Assembly: GCA_903884535.1 (NCBI GenBank) | Contig: CAISEZ010000151.1 | Span: forward strand, 1-48,936 | Length of the DNA stretch: 48,936 nt | DNA from: an uncultured Verrucomicrobia subdivision 3 bacterium | GTDB taxonomy: Bacteria > Verrucomicrobiota > Verrucomicrobiia > Limisphaerales > UBA11358 | Direction of reading: 5' to 3' | Shown: piece after piece, positions 32,001 through 40,331 of the stretch | Layout of the letters: each line of letters begins with the position of its first letter | Numbering within the stretch: position 1 is the first letter of the stretch | Made by a program: the position numbers and the translations under genes | The notes under the pieces: model-generated | Seen by the model: only the letters and a program-made list of their open reading frames with translations | The model's database searches: none | Told to the model about the DNA's origin: nothing

Positions 32001-34622
32001 TTCAATGTGACCAAGGTCGGCGCGGGCACGTTGACCGTCAGCGGCGCCAACACGACCACTGGAAAAACCATCATCACCGGCGGCACGGTGAGCGTTGGTG
32101 CTGATGCCAAACTGGGCACCGCGCCTGGCTCTACCGTGGCCGATCAAATCACGATCAACGGCGGCACACTTGCCACCACGGCCACATTCACGGATGCAGC
32201 CACGCGCGACATCACCATTGGCGCAAGTGGCGGCACGATTGATGTGTTGACCGGCACCACCTTCACATACGGCGACATTGTCCAAGGCGCGGGCATTTTG
32301 ACGAAGAACGGCGCGGGCACGCTGGAACTCACGCAGAGCGGCATTGACCACACCTACGCGGGATTGATTCTCAACGCGGGCACGCTGGCCATCAACAAGA
32401 GCAGCGGCCTCGGCAGCGGCACGGCCCTGCTGAACGGCGGCACGATCAAGACTGACACCACTTCGGCGCGTTCGCCGGGAAACATTGTTCTGCTCAATGG
32501 CAGCGTCACGCTCGGCGCGTCGGGCGCAGGCACTTTGAATTTCGGCGGCAACTGGACCATTACCAATGCCTCGCAGACGCTTACGATTGATACAACCACC
32601 ACGACCATCAACGGCGTGATTGGCCAGGACATCGCCGGTCGCGGATTCACCAAGGCCGGCAGCGGCATATTGGTTTTGGACAACGCAAATACCTTCAGCG
32701 GCGGCGTCACGATGAGTGCGGGCACGCTCGTTTTGAGCAATAACTTGGCACTCGGCACGGGCACCCTCTCGCGCAGTGGTGGTTTGGTGCAACTCGCCGA
32801 CGGCCTCGTCGTCACCAACTCGTGGCAGCAAACCTCCACCGACACCACCGATTCCCAGATGGACGTGCCCAGCACTGGCGCATTCGGAACCTGGACGGGA
32901 CCAATCAACTGCCCCAGCACGGATCAATTCCGCTGCGCCGGAACCGGCGGCACTTTGACCATCAGCAATAGTCCCGTTGGTTTGAGCACTTCAATCTTTG
33001 TCGTCACCCGCGGCACGGTAAATTTCGCCGGCACGACCGCGTTATTCGCCGGTTCTGGATTGTTGGAACGTCCGAATGCCACCAGCGTCAACAGCAGCAT
33101 CACCCTCAAGGACAATGCGAGCATGACGTTCGGCACCTCCGCCTCGCTCGGCGGCGGCAAACCCTCCGGCACTATGAGCTTGACGTTGCAAGACAATGCG
33201 GCGGTGACCTGCGGCACCTCGTTTGACCTAGATGGTTCCACTACCACTGGTGCAGGCGCGGCAAGCACTTTCAATCTCAATGGTGGCACGCTGACCGTGA
33301 ACAGTGTGGCGATGTCATTGACGGCGGGAACGGCGACGCTCAACCTGAACGGCGGGGTGTTGAAATCGAGTGCGATTAACGCTTCATTCTTCCCGGCCTT
33401 CTCCGGTCTTACCGCCAAAGTTTCGACGGGCGGCGCGAAGATCAACGACAACACTTTTGCCATCACCATTGCCCAGCCGCTGATCCATGACAGCGGTTTG
33501 GGCGGCTCGGCGGATGGCGGTCTGATCAAACAAGGATCCGGCATGACGACTCTATCCGGCGTGAACACCTATACGGGCAACACCACGATTTCCGCCGGCA
33601 CACTCGCGTTGAGCGGTTCTGGTTCCGTCGCCAACAGCGGGTTGATCTCGGTTGCCGCCGGCGGCACGACTTTCGACGTGTCCGCAGTGACGGGCGGCTT
33701 CACGCTCGCCGCCGGCCAAACCCTCACCGGCATCGGCACCGTGGCGGGCGCGGCGACGACGGCGGCAGGCGCGGTGCTCACCGCCGGCAATGCCAATGTC
33801 GGCACCTTGAGTTTCAGCGGCGCGCTCACCTTGAACGCTGGCTCGACCAACACATTTGCCGTCACCTCTACTGGCGGCGCGAGCAACAAAGTTGCCGTCG
33901 CCGGTTTGCTCACGCCGAACTCCAGCGTGTTGTCGGTCAAATCCGGCGCAGCATTGTTGCCGAGCACCAATACATTGTTCACTTACGGCACGGTCGGTGG
34001 AACATTTAGTTCGACAATCGTGTTCGACGTGGCGCCGGTTCACACCGCTTCGCTCGTGGACGATTTGGCGGGCCACATCAATCTGGTGGTGCCGAATCAC
34101 GCGCCCGCCGTGGGCAATACCAACTACTCCCGCGGCGCCGGAATCGCCTCGATGAAAATTAATATCGCGGATTTGCTGGCTGCCAATGTCTCCGATGCCG
34201 ATGGTGACGCGTTCACGCTCAGCAGTCTGGGTGTCAGCACCAACGGTGTGACGGTGACGACCAACTCCGGTTTTATCTTCTACAACAATGCAAACTCCGT
34301 GGATGACCAGTTGACCTACACGGTCACGGACATTTACGGTGCCAGCGCCACCGGAGTGATCACGATTACCTCGTCTGCCGCGCCGGTGTCCGGCCAGATG
34401 ACCGGCAGTATCACGATCACGGGCAGCACGGCGGCTTTGAGTTTCCAGGCCATCCCCGGTTACAATTATGTGATCGAACGTTCGACTAACTTGACAACAG
34501 CTTGGGTGGACATCTCCACGAACACCGCCGCCACCAACGGCTCCATCAATTCCACCGATGATTTCAGCGATCTGGGTGGGCCGCCAGTTTCCGCCTACTA
34601 TCGCCTGAAATGGCAGCCGTAA
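29046..34622 (+). CDS. Giant autotransporter-associated beta-strand repeat protein
   Basis: The protein has 1858 residues and a signal peptide (LVASLLLLAGALNVQA). It is a long beta-helical array. At least seven copies of the PATR-type unit, with patterns like LTKTGGGTLTLGGANTY followed by a T-x-V-x-x-GTL-x-LG strand, start near nucleotides 30306, 30607, 31665, 32002, 32296, 32644 and 33521. Near residues 1685-1780 is a cadherin-like or Ig-like module (ADLLAANVSDADGDAF). The end is the shared tail with YVIERSTNLTTAW and a final YYRLKWQP. No C-terminal beta-barrel translocator is present, so it is not a classical type V autotransporter. It may be a surface adhesin or matrix protein. An intrinsic terminator follows. 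Confidence 0.85.
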   Translation: MKITSTRNLQLVASLLLLAGALNVQANIFKAATATMSASTDWATTAGGGTGVAPTITTLGEFGSLPTSGNLSGMQLGAATSLLGLLFDNNMAGPLSIGNTGSFTLTLGTSGIDMTAANQNVSINCTLSPSLNTQTWNVKSGQTLTVGAAISVTSSSGASSLTINNGQTGTVTLNGYTENYASDGSLFALLGGTISLGAVNTARTVSYGTTAPTAASPIAAASTSGMYVNGATVTATTITIGVGTKGNSSSSLLVSSGSLTASGAVVIGKNTGSSRWNPCQVSGGSLTVNDTVIGLQLSPNNAGVANYAELYVSGGTANIGKISYGANSDTAGGSGWTIVKGGNLYVGGGGIVLSNAIAGYSATVSLFSGLLGASADWSSTMPMVLSSTTGTAFTIQAADASAVAHNITLNGIISGASTAPLTKTGGGTLTLGGANTYAGNTTVSAGVLKLGAAGVIPDGAGKGNLTVTGTFDLNTYSETINGLSGAGSVDNTAAGTPVLTVGANDQTSTFSGTVGNTAGALAVTKTGIGSVSLTGANTYNGDTTVSGGTLVLGSQPGSTNFTSASGTTLDVSTIGGGFSLGSGKLLGGSGTVTGAVAIASSGFLRPGGSGSAGTLSLSNNLSFTGTMTNLFDLANVNTEGAGVNDEIIVAGNLSLSGNDYIVLNLLGGSLANGSYKLIKYAGTLTGGTNNLTLVGFASGTGQTGVLSTNTVGEIDLVVTAASGSANLTWNGDGVNNVWDNGTTSNFLNGASAAKFNTNDLVTFNDASTNQTVNLVGGLIPQSVTVNSTSNYVFSGTGKLTSTASLTKTNTGTLTVLTTNDFSGTLEIDGGTVQVGNGTISGNIGVGTVVNNSNLVYNLPDDNTVGNNISGTGTLTKQSGDTLTVSGANTFSGPVLVQNGTLKLGSASALGTTAGSTVVSNAATLDLNGQTIGAEPIAITGTGVGGNGVLVNNSGSASESGVVTLAADSTLGGSGNTTLSGTLTGGFNVTKVGAGTLTVSGANTTTGKTIITGGTVSVGADAKLGTAPGSTVADQITINGGTLATTATFTDAATRDITIGASGGTIDVLTGTTFTYGDIVQGAGILTKNGAGTLELTQSGIDHTYAGLILNAGTLAINKSSGLGSGTALLNGGTIKTDTTSARSPGNIVLLNGSVTLGASGAGTLNFGGNWTITNASQTLTIDTTTTTINGVIGQDIAGRGFTKAGSGILVLDNANTFSGGVTMSAGTLVLSNNLALGTGTLSRSGGLVQLADGLVVTNSWQQTSTDTTDSQMDVPSTGAFGTWTGPINCPSTDQFRCAGTGGTLTISNSPVGLSTSIFVVTRGTVNFAGTTALFAGSGLLERPNATSVNSSITLKDNASMTFGTSASLGGGKPSGTMSLTLQDNAAVTCGTSFDLDGSTTTGAGAASTFNLNGGTLTVNSVAMSLTAGTATLNLNGGVLKSSAINASFFPAFSGLTAKVSTGGAKINDNTFAITIAQPLIHDSGLGGSADGGLIKQGSGMTTLSGVNTYTGNTTISAGTLALSGSGSVANSGLISVAAGGTTFDVSAVTGGFTLAAGQTLTGIGTVAGAATTAAGAVLTAGNANVGTLSFSGALTLNAGSTNTFAVTSTGGASNKVAVAGLLTPNSSVLSVKSGAALLPSTNTLFTYGTVGGTFSSTIVFDVAPVHTASLVDDLAGHINLVVPNHAPAVGNTNYSRGAGIASMKINIADLLAANVSDADGDAFTLSSLGVSTNGVTVTTNSGFIFYNNANSVDDQLTYTVTDIYGASATGVITITSSAAPVSGQMTGSITITGSTAALSFQAIPGYNYVIERSTNLTTAWVDISTNTAATNGSINSTDDFSDLGGPPVSAYYRLKWQP

Positions 34623-34641
34623 TTTAGTGGCTGATTTCATC

Positions 34642-34676
34642 CGGCTGTCCGCGCGAAGCGGACAGCCGTTTTTTTT
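34642..34676 (+). terminator. Intrinsic terminator
   Basis: A perfect 11-base stem (34642-34652 with 34658-34668) closes the loop GCGAA and is followed by eight T. It ends the autotransporter-repeat gene and separates it from the permease gene. Confidence 0.93.
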
Positions 34677-34768
34677 GACCGAGTCCCCCGTGGTCGCCGT
34701 TGATTTCAAGCTTGGAATTCGCTGGCGCCGCCGCGCTGAATCCGCCACTTTGCGCGCTGCTGAATCAA

Positions 34769-35989
34769 TTGAAAACGCTGCATAAATATCTCGTCGGCCA
34801 GGTGCTGACGGTCACGCTGCTCACCGTCGCGGTGTTCACCGTCGTGCTGCTCGTCGGCAACGGCCTGAAGGAAATCCTCACGCTGCTTGTCAGCGGCCAG
34901 ATCCGCCCCAGCCTCATGTTCAAGGCGTTTTTATATCTGATTCCCTTCGTCTGGATTTTTGCGCTGCCGATGGGCTTGCTCACCGCCACGCTGCTGGTGT
35001 TTGGCCGGTTCAGTGCGGACCAGGAATTGACGGCGGCCCGTGCTAGTGGCGTGAGCTTGCTGTCGCTGGTCATGCCGGTGCTGCTATTGAGCCTCTTCGG
35101 TTGCAGCCTGAGCGCGTGGTTCAACATGGAAATCGGCCCGCGCAGCCGCGTGGCCTACCTCCGGCTTACGCGCGAATTAAAATCCGAGTTGATGAACGCC
35201 CAGTTGCCCGCCGGCCGGCCCATTCGCGATTTTCCCGGCTACATTTTTTACGTGGGAAAAAATCACGGCGGCGATTTGGAAGACGTGAAGATTTACCAAC
35301 TGCAAAACGAGACGAACGTGGCCAGCATGATTCTCGCGGTGCGGGGAAAAATGAAGCCGGACCGCGCGAGCAACCAGTTGATCATTGATCTGGTGGACGC
35401 GCAGATCATCCAGTTCGACAAACGCGGCAACAATATCGCCCATTTTCCGACTTCGTCCTGGAACTTCAGTCTCAACGCGGTGACCAACCAGGTGACGAAG
35501 CCCAAAATCAGCGACATGACGTTCGGGCAGTTGCGGCAGGAAATGCGGGACATTGACCAGTTGCGCTTCGCCGGTCCGGGCACGAACTCGCCGGCGGAAG
35601 TGCTGGCCATGCAGCGGATGAATTTATCTTTGGCCACCAATGCCACACCGGCACAAACCAAAGTTTTTTTGCGCGAGGCGGAAGATATGCGCGGCCGCCA
35701 AAGTGAACAAGTCCGCGTGGAAATGCACCGGCAAATCGCGTTTTCCTTCGCGTGCTTCGGGTTCACGCTGGTCGGCATTCCGCTCGGCATCCGCGTCCAC
35801 CGGCGTGAGACCAACATCGGCGTGGCGCTGGCTCTGGTGCTGGTTGTGGGCTATTACGCTTTCATCATGCTCGGCGAATCGCTGTCGGCGCGACCGGAAT
35901 TATATCCGCACCTGATTTTGTGGCTGCCGAATTTTATTTTCCAGGCGGTCGGCGCGGCACTGCTGTGGCGGGCCAACCGGGGCATTTGA
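34769..35989 (+). CDS. LptF/LptG-type lipopolysaccharide export permease
   Basis: This is an inner-membrane protein of about 406 residues in the YjgP/YjgQ (LptF/LptG) family, which forms the ABC core that extracts LPS from the inner membrane. Hydrophobic helices lie near the N-terminus (VLTVTLLTVAVFTVVLLVG, then FLYLIPFVWIFALPMGLL and LLSLVMPVLLLSLFGC). A periplasmic beta-jellyroll part with FPGYIFYVGKN follows, and three C-terminal helices include GFTLVGIPLGI. The start is uncertain: no ATG precedes the first helix. TTG at 34769 gives KTLHKYL just before helix 1, as in the family; TTG at 34700 is an alternative. The LptB ATPase and partner permease are not in the window. Confidence 0.85.
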   Translation: MKTLHKYLVGQVLTVTLLTVAVFTVVLLVGNGLKEILTLLVSGQIRPSLMFKAFLYLIPFVWIFALPMGLLTATLLVFGRFSADQELTAARASGVSLLSLVMPVLLLSLFGCSLSAWFNMEIGPRSRVAYLRLTRELKSELMNAQLPAGRPIRDFPGYIFYVGKNHGGDLEDVKIYQLQNETNVASMILAVRGKMKPDRASNQLIIDLVDAQIIQFDKRGNNIAHFPTSSWNFSLNAVTNQVTKPKISDMTFGQLRQEMRDIDQLRFAGPGTNSPAEVLAMQRMNLSLATNATPAQTKVFLREAEDMRGRQSEQVRVEMHRQIAFSFACFGFTLVGIPLGIRVHRRETNIGVALALVLVVGYYAFIMLGESLSARPELYPHLILWLPNFIFQAVGAALLWRANRGI

Positions 35990-35995
35990 AAAACA

Positions 35996-36082
35996 TTTAG
36001 ACAGAATGACAGAATTTAACGAATAAACTCCGACTCTTGCTGGCGGCAATTCAATTCTGAAAATTCTGTCATTCTGTCTAAA
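35996..36082. repeat. Perfect 22-base inverted repeat with octamer tandems
   Basis: Arms 35996-36017 and 36061-36082 are perfectly complementary and enclose 43 bases. Each arm holds two tandem copies of GACAGAAT (ATTCTGTC in the right arm). It sits between convergent lptF-like and SDR genes. Position suggests a terminator for both, but the AT-rich arms and large loop also fit a small non-autonomous repeat. Confidence 0.75.
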
Positions 36083-36083
36083 A

Positions 36084-36881
36084 CTATTTTCTGCGAAAAA
36101 CTTTCCCCATTTCCGCCTGATCCACCGGCTTGACCAGAATTTCATCAATGTTCACGTGCGGCGGCCGGCTGGCGACCCACACCAAGATTTCCGCAATGTC
36201 GGTGGCCACCAGCGGATTGGTTCCCGCGTAAATTTCCTTGGCCTTGCGCGCGTCGCCTTTGAAACGCACCAGCGAAAATTCCGTTTCGGCGAGGCCGGGA
36301 TCCACCGTGCCGACGCGGATGCCAGTGCCGAACAGTTCGTGGCGCAGCACGCGCGTGATCTGCAATTCGCCCGCCTTGGCCGCGCAATAGGCTGCCGCGC
36401 CGGCATACGCCGTGCGCCCGGCGATGGAGCCGATGTTGATGATGCTTGCGCCCGCGTCGTGCGGCAGCAGCGGCAGCGCCGCCCGCGTGACGCGTAAAAT
36501 GCCGAGCACATTGGTCTGAAACGTCGTTTCCCAGTCGGCGTCCTTGCCGTCGGCCACGGCATCCAGCCCGTGCGCGCCGCCGGCGTTGTTGATGAGCACG
36601 TGCAACTTTCCACTTTCCGCTTTCCGCTTTTCAATTGTCTGTTTTGCCCACGCCATGAAAGTTTTCACGCTGGCTGCTTTGGCCACGTCGAGTTCATGAA
36701 AATGCGCTTCAGCCGCGCCGGTTTTTTTGGCCGTCGCCGCCACTTTTTTCAGACGGTCCACGCGTCGTGCGCCGAGCAGCAGCATGGCGCCTTCGGCCGC
36801 GAAGGCAGCCGCCGCCGCTGCGCCAAAGCCGCTGGAGGCGCCGGTGATGAGCACCCATTTATTTTTCAGGGAGAATTTCAT
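36084..36881 (-). CDS. Short-chain dehydrogenase/reductase (SDR), YdfG/serine dehydrogenase-like
   Basis: This 265-residue classical SDR has the nucleotide-binding motif TGASSGFG (13-20), NNAGG, catalytic Ser152 in GSIAG, and YCAAK (Tyr165, Lys169). The order of motifs and DPGLAETEFSLVRFKGD resemble the YdfG-type NADP-dependent 3-hydroxy acid/serine dehydrogenases. The end EILVKPVDQAE is typical too. The ATG at 36881 is the family start; an open frame runs back to 37205 through integrase-remnant and tRNA sequence and is not coding for this protein. The gene lies just outside the left end of the integrative element. Confidence 0.92.
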   Translation of the reverse strand: MKFSLKNKWVLITGASSGFGAAAAAAFAAEGAMLLLGARRVDRLKKVAATAKKTGAAEAHFHELDVAKAASVKTFMAWAKQTIEKRKAESGKLHVLINNAGGAHGLDAVADGKDADWETTFQTNVLGILRVTRAALPLLPHDAGASIINIGSIAGRTAYAGAAAYCAAKAGELQITRVLRHELFGTGIRVGTVDPGLAETEFSLVRFKGDARKAKEIYAGTNPLVATDIAEILVWVASRPPHVNIDEILVKPVDQAEMGKVFRRK

Positions 36882-36941
36882 GGCCCGATTATTTTCGAGA
36901 ACCTGCCTGATGAAAAGATTTTTACCCGTCTCCGAAGGTGC

Positions 36942-37058
36942 TACGAACCGGCTTGCCATTGGCTTTGCATCGTGTGTAATATGTCCACGTAACGACGCAT
37001 TGAAGCAGGTTTGGAACCTTCGGAAACGATCTCCATTGTTCGTCTGCGGTAAATTGTC
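36942..37058 (-). pseudogene. Decayed N-terminal integrase fragment
   Basis: About 117 bases match 46384-46500 in the intact integrase gene, including WRSFPKVPNLLQ and the YYxRCKxxGKPVR segment, with scattered substitutions and an indel near its 5' end. The first roughly 25 codons of the intact gene are missing, and the fragment joins directly to the tTTGCAATGG sequence before the tRNA half. It is the remnant of an older, related element at the same tRNA-Phe site. Confidence 0.85.
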
Positions 37059-37070
37059 TTTGCAATGGTT

Positions 37071-37108
<38 letters not shown>

Positions 37109-37155
37109 CCCAAACCAGTAAATTCCACCCTTTTCTCGGTCTCTCTGGCCTTATC

Positions 37156-37178
37156 AAACCCTTGTAAAATAAGGGTTT
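37156..37178. terminator. Hairpin near left element end
   Basis: AAACCCTT (37156-37163) pairs with AAGGGTTT (37171-37178) around GTAAAAT, followed by a broken T run. It could stop transcription entering the element from the truncated tRNA. Confidence 0.5.
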
Positions 37179-37231
37179 TAATTTCTCAAGTGTTCTGGCG
37201 TCCACTCGTTTTGCTTAAAAAAATGTCGCGA

Positions 37232-37256
37232 GGGATACAATGGAGGGATGCAATGG
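37232..37256 (+). repeat. 25-base att-arm repeat, left copy
   Basis: It is identical over 25 bases to 46582-46606 at the other end of the element and in the same orientation. It holds ATACAATGG and ATGCAATGG spaced by 13 bases. TGCAATGG also occurs directly before both tRNA copies (37061 and 46646). It may be an integrase arm-binding site. It also contains a TACAAT box and a GGAGGG five bases before an ATG at 37253. That ATG opens a 48-codon frame ending at 37399, which overlaps the start of the restriction gene and could act as a leader. Confidence 0.7.
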
Positions 37257-37331
37257 CGAAACCAGTTTGTTCTGGCAAGTCCGAATTGCAGCACTTGCTC
37301 CCATATCGCCGCGCTGTTATTTTTCCAGCCG

Positions 37332-40331
37332 ATGCCAGCAACTTTCGAGGATGCTTTCGAGCGGGTGAAACAATTGGCCGCAGACTTCAAGGCCAATGAA
37401 AAATTCTATCTTTCCACGGCTTATCAGGAAGCCGAAGCCCGGCGCGACTTCATTGACAAATTTTTGCTCGCGCTCGGCTGGGACGTGAACCACGACACGC
37501 AGAAAAATCCTTACGAACAGGAAGTCAAAGTTGAACGCAAGGAACACGGCGTTTCACAACGTCGCGCCGATTATGCCTTTTATCTCGCGCCGAATTTCCG
37601 CGACGTAAAATTTTACATTGAAGCCAAAAAGCCGTTTGGCGACATTGCCACGCCCGACAATTATTTCCAGACGATCCGTTACGGTTGGAACAGCCAGACG
37701 CCTATTGCCGCGCTCTTTGATTTCGAGCAATTCGAGATTGTGGATTGCCGGTTCAGGCCGGACTTGGAAACCGCGCTTCAGCGCAACCTGAAAAAATTCC
37801 ATTTCAGCCACTACGCCGACAAAGAAAAATTCGCGGAAATTTACTGGTTGTTTTCCCGCGAAGCCGTGGCGGGCGGCTCGCTGGAAAAATACGCCGAAGC
37901 TCTGCCAAAGAAGCGTGGCGCGGTGCAGCGCGGACTTTTCAAAGGCGGCTATCAATCCATTGACGAAGCGTTTTTGGAAGAACTGGACGCCCACCGCGAC
38001 ACGCTGGCGCACATCTTCAAAAACAGTAATCCCAAACTCGACGGTGAAGCCTTAACGGAAGCCACGCAACGAACTTTAGACCGGCTCGTTTTCATCCGGT
38101 TTTTGGAAGATAAGCTGATTGAGCCGCAATACCTCGTTTCCAAGTTTGGCGAGCACGGCAGCGCATGGGGCGATTTCATTGCCGCGTCGCGGCGGCTGGA
38201 CGGCATTTACAACGGCATCGTTTTTAAGAAAAACGACATTCTCGACTCGCCGACTTTCAAAGTTGACGACGATCAATTCAGCGGGATTTGCGAAGCTCTT
38301 TGCCACATCAATTCGCCTTACGATTTCAACGCCATACCGATTCACATTCTCGGCAGCATTTACGAACGGTTTCTCGGCAAGGTGATCGTGGCGACGGACA
38401 AGCGCGCCCGCGTCGAGGAAAAGCCCGAAGTCCGCAAGGCGGGCGGCGTTTATTACACGCCGGAATACATCGTCCGCTACATCGTGGAAAACACTGTTGG
38501 CAAACTGATTGAAGGCAAGACGCCAGCGCAGATTGCCGAAATGAAATTTGCCGACATTGCGTGCGGCAGCGGTTCGTTTTTGCTGGGCGTTTATGATTTG
38601 CTGATTCGCTACCACACGAAATTTTACAACGAGAATCCGGCGAAGGCCAAAAAGGGCGACGTGATGCCGCGCGAAGACGGCTTGCACCTGTCCTTGCAAA
38701 AGAAGCGGGAAATTTTGGTGAACAATCTTTACGGCGTGGACATAGACAATCAGGCCGTGGAAGTCGCACAGCTCTCGCTTTACCTGAAATTGTTGCAGGA
38801 CGAAACGCCCGGCTCGACGCGGCAATACTTTTTGGATTTTGAGCAACAAGCATTGTTGCCGACGCTGAATAAAAACATCGTGTGCGGCAATTCGCTTATC
38901 GGCACGGACATTTTGGGCGGAGAACTTTTCGAGTCGGTCGAAGAACGGAAGTTGAATCCGATGAATTTCGCAGATCGGTTTCCAGAAATTATTCAGCGCG
39001 GAGGGTTTAATGCCGTTGTCGGCAATCCGCCTTATGTGAGAATTCAAGGTTTCCCCCGGATTCAATTAGATTATTTTTCAAAACATTTTCAATCGGCTTG
39101 CGGCAATTTTGATCTCTATGTGAATTTCATTGAACAAGGTTTTAAGCTGTTAAAAACAGGCGGATTTTTCGGGCAGATAGTTCCTAATAAATTTTTCAAA
39201 ACTGATTACGGCGAAGGTTTGCGGAAATATATTTTAGCAAATACCGCGCTCGAAAAAATAGTGGATTTTGGCGCGAACCAAGTCTTTGACGCGACGACAT
39301 ATACTTGTCTTTTATTTTTGGTAAAAAAAGCGCATCCGAAATTTCTTTATTCACTGTCAAAAGCGAATCCAAAGGCATTATCTGATTCAGTTTTTAGCGA
39401 GTTTTCATTTGATGCCCTGACGCCGAATTCTTGGTTTTTTGGAGACAAAGGCACTAATTTTATTTTGGATAAAATTGCACAAGGTTCGGTGCGTCTGCTT
39501 GATTTACCAGTCGAGATAAGTCGCGGAAGTAGCACCGGAGACGATGAAGTATTTATGGTAGATACAGTCGGCTGCAATCTTGAACCGGCCGTTTTGCGCA
39601 TTCCGCTTTTTGCTTCTGATTTTTCCCGTTACAGTTTTCACGCTGCTGATAAGTGGCGCGTAATCTTTCCTTACAAAGTTGAAAACGGGGAAAGTGAATT
39701 AATGGCTGAAAAGGAATTTCAAAAAACATATCCAAAAGCCTTTGAAATTTTGCAGTCTCGAAAAAGCACGCTGTTAAAACGCAAACAGTTTTCCAAATGG
39801 TTTGGTTACAGCGCACCGCGAAATTTGCCAGTCCACGAACGGGCGCAGATTTGCATCCCACTTTTGGCAGATCGTGGATCGTTCGCTCTGATTCCGTCAA
39901 ACACTCGCGGAAAACTTTGCCCGATGGCTAGCGGTGGTTTTACGATTGCCCTTGCCGCTTCTACAAAATTGAAGCCTGAATATATTCTTGGCTTGCTGAA
40001 TTCGACTTTGCTTTTCTGGCGTCTGCGACAAATCAGCAACGTCTTTCGCGGCGGATGGATAACTTGCACGAAGCAGTATTTTGGCGAACTGCCAATTCAT
40101 TCGATTGATTTTTCAAAATCTGCCGACAAAGCACGGCACGACAAACTGGTTTCGCTGGTGGAGCAAATGCTGGCGGCCAAGCCGCAGCTTGCCCGCGCGC
40201 AAAGCGACAAGGACAAGGATTTTTACGCCAACAAATGCGCCGCGCTGGATCGCCAAATAGATGCGCTGGTGTATGAGCTTTACGCCCTGACGCCCGACGA
40301 AATTAAAATCGTGGAAGGCGCTGCACAGTGA
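37332..40331 (+). CDS. Type IIG restriction endonuclease-methyltransferase (Eco57I-like)
   Basis: This single polypeptide of 999 residues cuts and methylates DNA. The N-terminal nuclease has a PD-(D/E)xK pattern: Asp80 in RRADYAF and Glu97-x-Lys99 in YIEAKKP. The adenine-methyltransferase core has motif I (DIACGSGSF, from Asp408) and motif IV NPPY (565-568). The C-terminal third is the target-recognition domain and appears more AT-rich than its flanks. The ATG at 37332 starts the conserved region (ATFEDAFERV); an upstream ATG at 37248 lies in the att-arm repeat and adds 28 unrelated residues. The stop overlaps the GTG of the next gene. This is the main defence cargo of the element; the recognition sequence is unknown. 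Confidence 0.9.
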   Translation: MPATFEDAFERVKQLAADFKANEKFYLSTAYQEAEARRDFIDKFLLALGWDVNHDTQKNPYEQEVKVERKEHGVSQRRADYAFYLAPNFRDVKFYIEAKKPFGDIATPDNYFQTIRYGWNSQTPIAALFDFEQFEIVDCRFRPDLETALQRNLKKFHFSHYADKEKFAEIYWLFSREAVAGGSLEKYAEALPKKRGAVQRGLFKGGYQSIDEAFLEELDAHRDTLAHIFKNSNPKLDGEALTEATQRTLDRLVFIRFLEDKLIEPQYLVSKFGEHGSAWGDFIAASRRLDGIYNGIVFKKNDILDSPTFKVDDDQFSGICEALCHINSPYDFNAIPIHILGSIYERFLGKVIVATDKRARVEEKPEVRKAGGVYYTPEYIVRYIVENTVGKLIEGKTPAQIAEMKFADIACGSGSFLLGVYDLLIRYHTKFYNENPAKAKKGDVMPREDGLHLSLQKKREILVNNLYGVDIDNQAVEVAQLSLYLKLLQDETPGSTRQYFLDFEQQALLPTLNKNIVCGNSLIGTDILGGELFESVEERKLNPMNFADRFPEIIQRGGFNAVVGNPPYVRIQGFPRIQLDYFSKHFQSACGNFDLYVNFIEQGFKLLKTGGFFGQIVPNKFFKTDYGEGLRKYILANTALEKIVDFGANQVFDATTYTCLLFLVKKAHPKFLYSLSKANPKALSDSVFSEFSFDALTPNSWFFGDKGTNFILDKIAQGSVRLLDLPVEISRGSSTGDDEVFMVDTVGCNLEPAVLRIPLFASDFSRYSFHAADKWRVIFPYKVENGESELMAEKEFQKTYPKAFEILQSRKSTLLKRKQFSKWFGYSAPRNLPVHERAQICIPLLADRGSFALIPSNTRGKLCPMASGGFTIALAASTKLKPEYILGLLNSTLLFWRLRQISNVFRGGWITCTKQYFGELPIHSIDFSKSADKARHDKLVSLVEQMLAAKPQLARAQSDKDKDFYANKCAALDRQIDALVYELYALTPDEIKIVEGAAQ

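Noticed and set aside
29046..34622. Regular GC-rich repeats that could suggest a CRISPR or tandem DNA repeat
   Set aside because: The periodicity comes from coding repeats in one long open frame, with variable spacing and no identical DNA units.
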